DNA from: Burkholderiales bacterium | GTDB lineage: Bacteria > Pseudomonadota > Gammaproteobacteria > Burkholderiales > Casimicrobiaceae | Reading direction: 5' to 3' | NCBI GenBank assembly: GCA_025935435.1 | Contig: JAICVH010000138.1 | Coordinates: 1-6,630, forward strand | DNA length: 6,630 bases | Part shown: positions 6,112-6,630 of the stretch, piece after piece | How positions within the stretch are numbered: the first letter of the stretch is position 1 | How the letters are laid out: each line of letters starts with the position of its first letter | Program-made: the position numbers and the translations under genes | The notes under the pieces: model-generated | The model's database searches: none | Told to the model about the DNA's origin: nothing | The model's input: the letters and a program-made list of their open reading frames with translations, nothing else

Positions 6112-6116
6112 GGGAG
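6112..6116 (+). promoter_or_regulatory. Ribosome binding site of the isochorismatase-fold gene
   Basis: GGGAG precedes a double ATG. It is 2 bases from the ATG at 6119 and 5 from the ATG at 6122, so the second is the better start. It lies in the short gap after the thioredoxin-like stop, supporting an operon with independent initiation. Confidence 0.55.
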
Positions 6117-6121
6117 CCATG

Positions 6122-6630
6122 ATGAAATCGACACGTCTTGCCGCCGCAGCAATCGCAGCCGCGGTTTCCATGTCCCTTCACGCCGAAACGATCATCGACG
6201 AATGGTCATCGGTGAAAGTGCCGCCGCCGCCTCCATTGAAGCAGCCGACGCTCGATCGCAAGACGACGGCGCTCCTGATGCTCGACTTCAACCGCCAGAC
6301 GTGCAACGAGGAACGCCGGCCGCGTTGCGTCGCATCGATTCCGAAGGTGAAGAAGCTGCTCGCCGCGGCGCGGGATGCGGGCGTGCCGGTCGCGTTCACG
6401 CTCGGTGGCGGCGGCAAGCCCGAGGACCTGCCCAAGGACCTCGCCCCGCTTTCGAACGAGCCGGTCACGCTCGCCGGCGTCGACAAGTTCGTCGGTACCG
6501 AGCTCGAGTCGTTCCTGAAAGGCCATAACGTCAAGACGGTGATCGTCGTCGGCGCCGCGGCGCACGGCGCGGTCCTGTACACGGCGAGCGGTGCGATCGC
6601 GCGCAAGCTGCAGGTCGTCCTTCCGGTCGA
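6122..6630 (+). CDS. Exported isochorismatase-fold (cysteine hydrolase family) protein, 3'-truncated by window edge
   Basis: The first 169 residues are visible; the C-terminus lies beyond the window. A signal peptide (MKSTRLAAAAIAAAVSMSLH, cleavage probably after Ala21) is followed by a Pro-rich linker (PPPPP around 34-38). The isochorismatase fold begins at TALLMLDFNRQTC (49-61) with the triad Asp at 55. The triad Lys aligns with Lys122 in VDKFVGTELESFL. The nucleophile loop, usually T-x-x-C-V, reads GAAAHGAVLYTASGA (144-158), with Ala150 in place of Cys. The only visible cysteines are Cys61 and Cys69, shortly after the triad Asp and suited to a disulfide. I recall similar Ala-containing loops in other database proteins of this family, so this may be a stable subfamily rather than a mutation. 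Without the nucleophile, ordinary amide or isochorismate hydrolysis is unlikely; binding or a different chemistry is possible. The gene sits just downstream of the thioredoxin-like gene. Confidence 0.85.
   Translation, partial: MKSTRLAAAAIAAAVSMSLHAETIIDEWSSVKVPPPPPLKQPTLDRKTTALLMLDFNRQTCNEERRPRCVASIPKVKKLLAAARDAGVPVAFTLGGGGKPEDLPKDLAPLSNEPVTLAGVDKFVGTELESFLKGHNVKTVIVVGAAAHGAVLYTASGAIARKLQVVLPV

Overview
The window is a gene-dense piece of a high-GC chromosome. The AroE-type protein and the 4-hydroxyphenylpyruvate dioxygenase (HPPD)-like protein read like betaproteobacterial (Burkholderiales-type) sequences, so a betaproteobacterium is the best guess; this rests on remembered family sequences, not a search. 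I found no RNA genes, insertion sequences, CRISPR arrays or long non-coding stretches. The longest gap is the roughly 116-base divergent intergenic region near 4978-5093.

Region 1 (1 to 4275, + strand) is a tightly packed six-gene run, probably one operon whose promoter lies upstream of the window. In order it holds: the C-terminal part of a Gfo/Idh/MocA-type NAD(P)-dependent dehydrogenase; an AroE-type shikimate 5-dehydrogenase; a stand-alone HPPD-like (VOC fold) protein; a TIM-barrel 3-dehydroshikimate dehydratase-like protein with all four expected metal ligands; a RidA (YjgF/UK114) family protein; and a small hydrophobic membrane protein. The last four genes overlap each other end to start (14, 4 and 17 bases), suggesting translational coupling. 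The simplest reading is a catabolic module that oxidises shikimate (or a relative) to 3-dehydroshikimate and dehydrates it to protocatechuate. In Pseudomonas QuiC the dehydratase barrel and an HPPD-like domain are fused in one protein, barrel first. Here they are two genes in the opposite order, and the HPPD-like partner has lost one of the three canonical iron ligands.

Region 2 (4285 to 4977, - strand) is a class I SAM-dependent methyltransferase, convergent with region 1 and only 9 bases from its last stop codon.

Region 3 (5094 to the window end, + strand) starts divergently from the methyltransferase. It encodes two exported proteins 20 bases apart: one with two tandem thioredoxin-like domains, each with a CxxC motif, and an isochorismatase-fold protein cut off by the window end. 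The latter keeps the Asp and Lys of the usual catalytic triad but has Ala where the nucleophilic Cys is expected. Together they look like a small periplasmic unit of unknown role.

The points most worth following up are the split and order-inverted QuiC arrangement with a metal-ligand-deficient HPPD-like partner, and the exported isochorismatase-fold protein lacking its nucleophile beside a double-thioredoxin protein.
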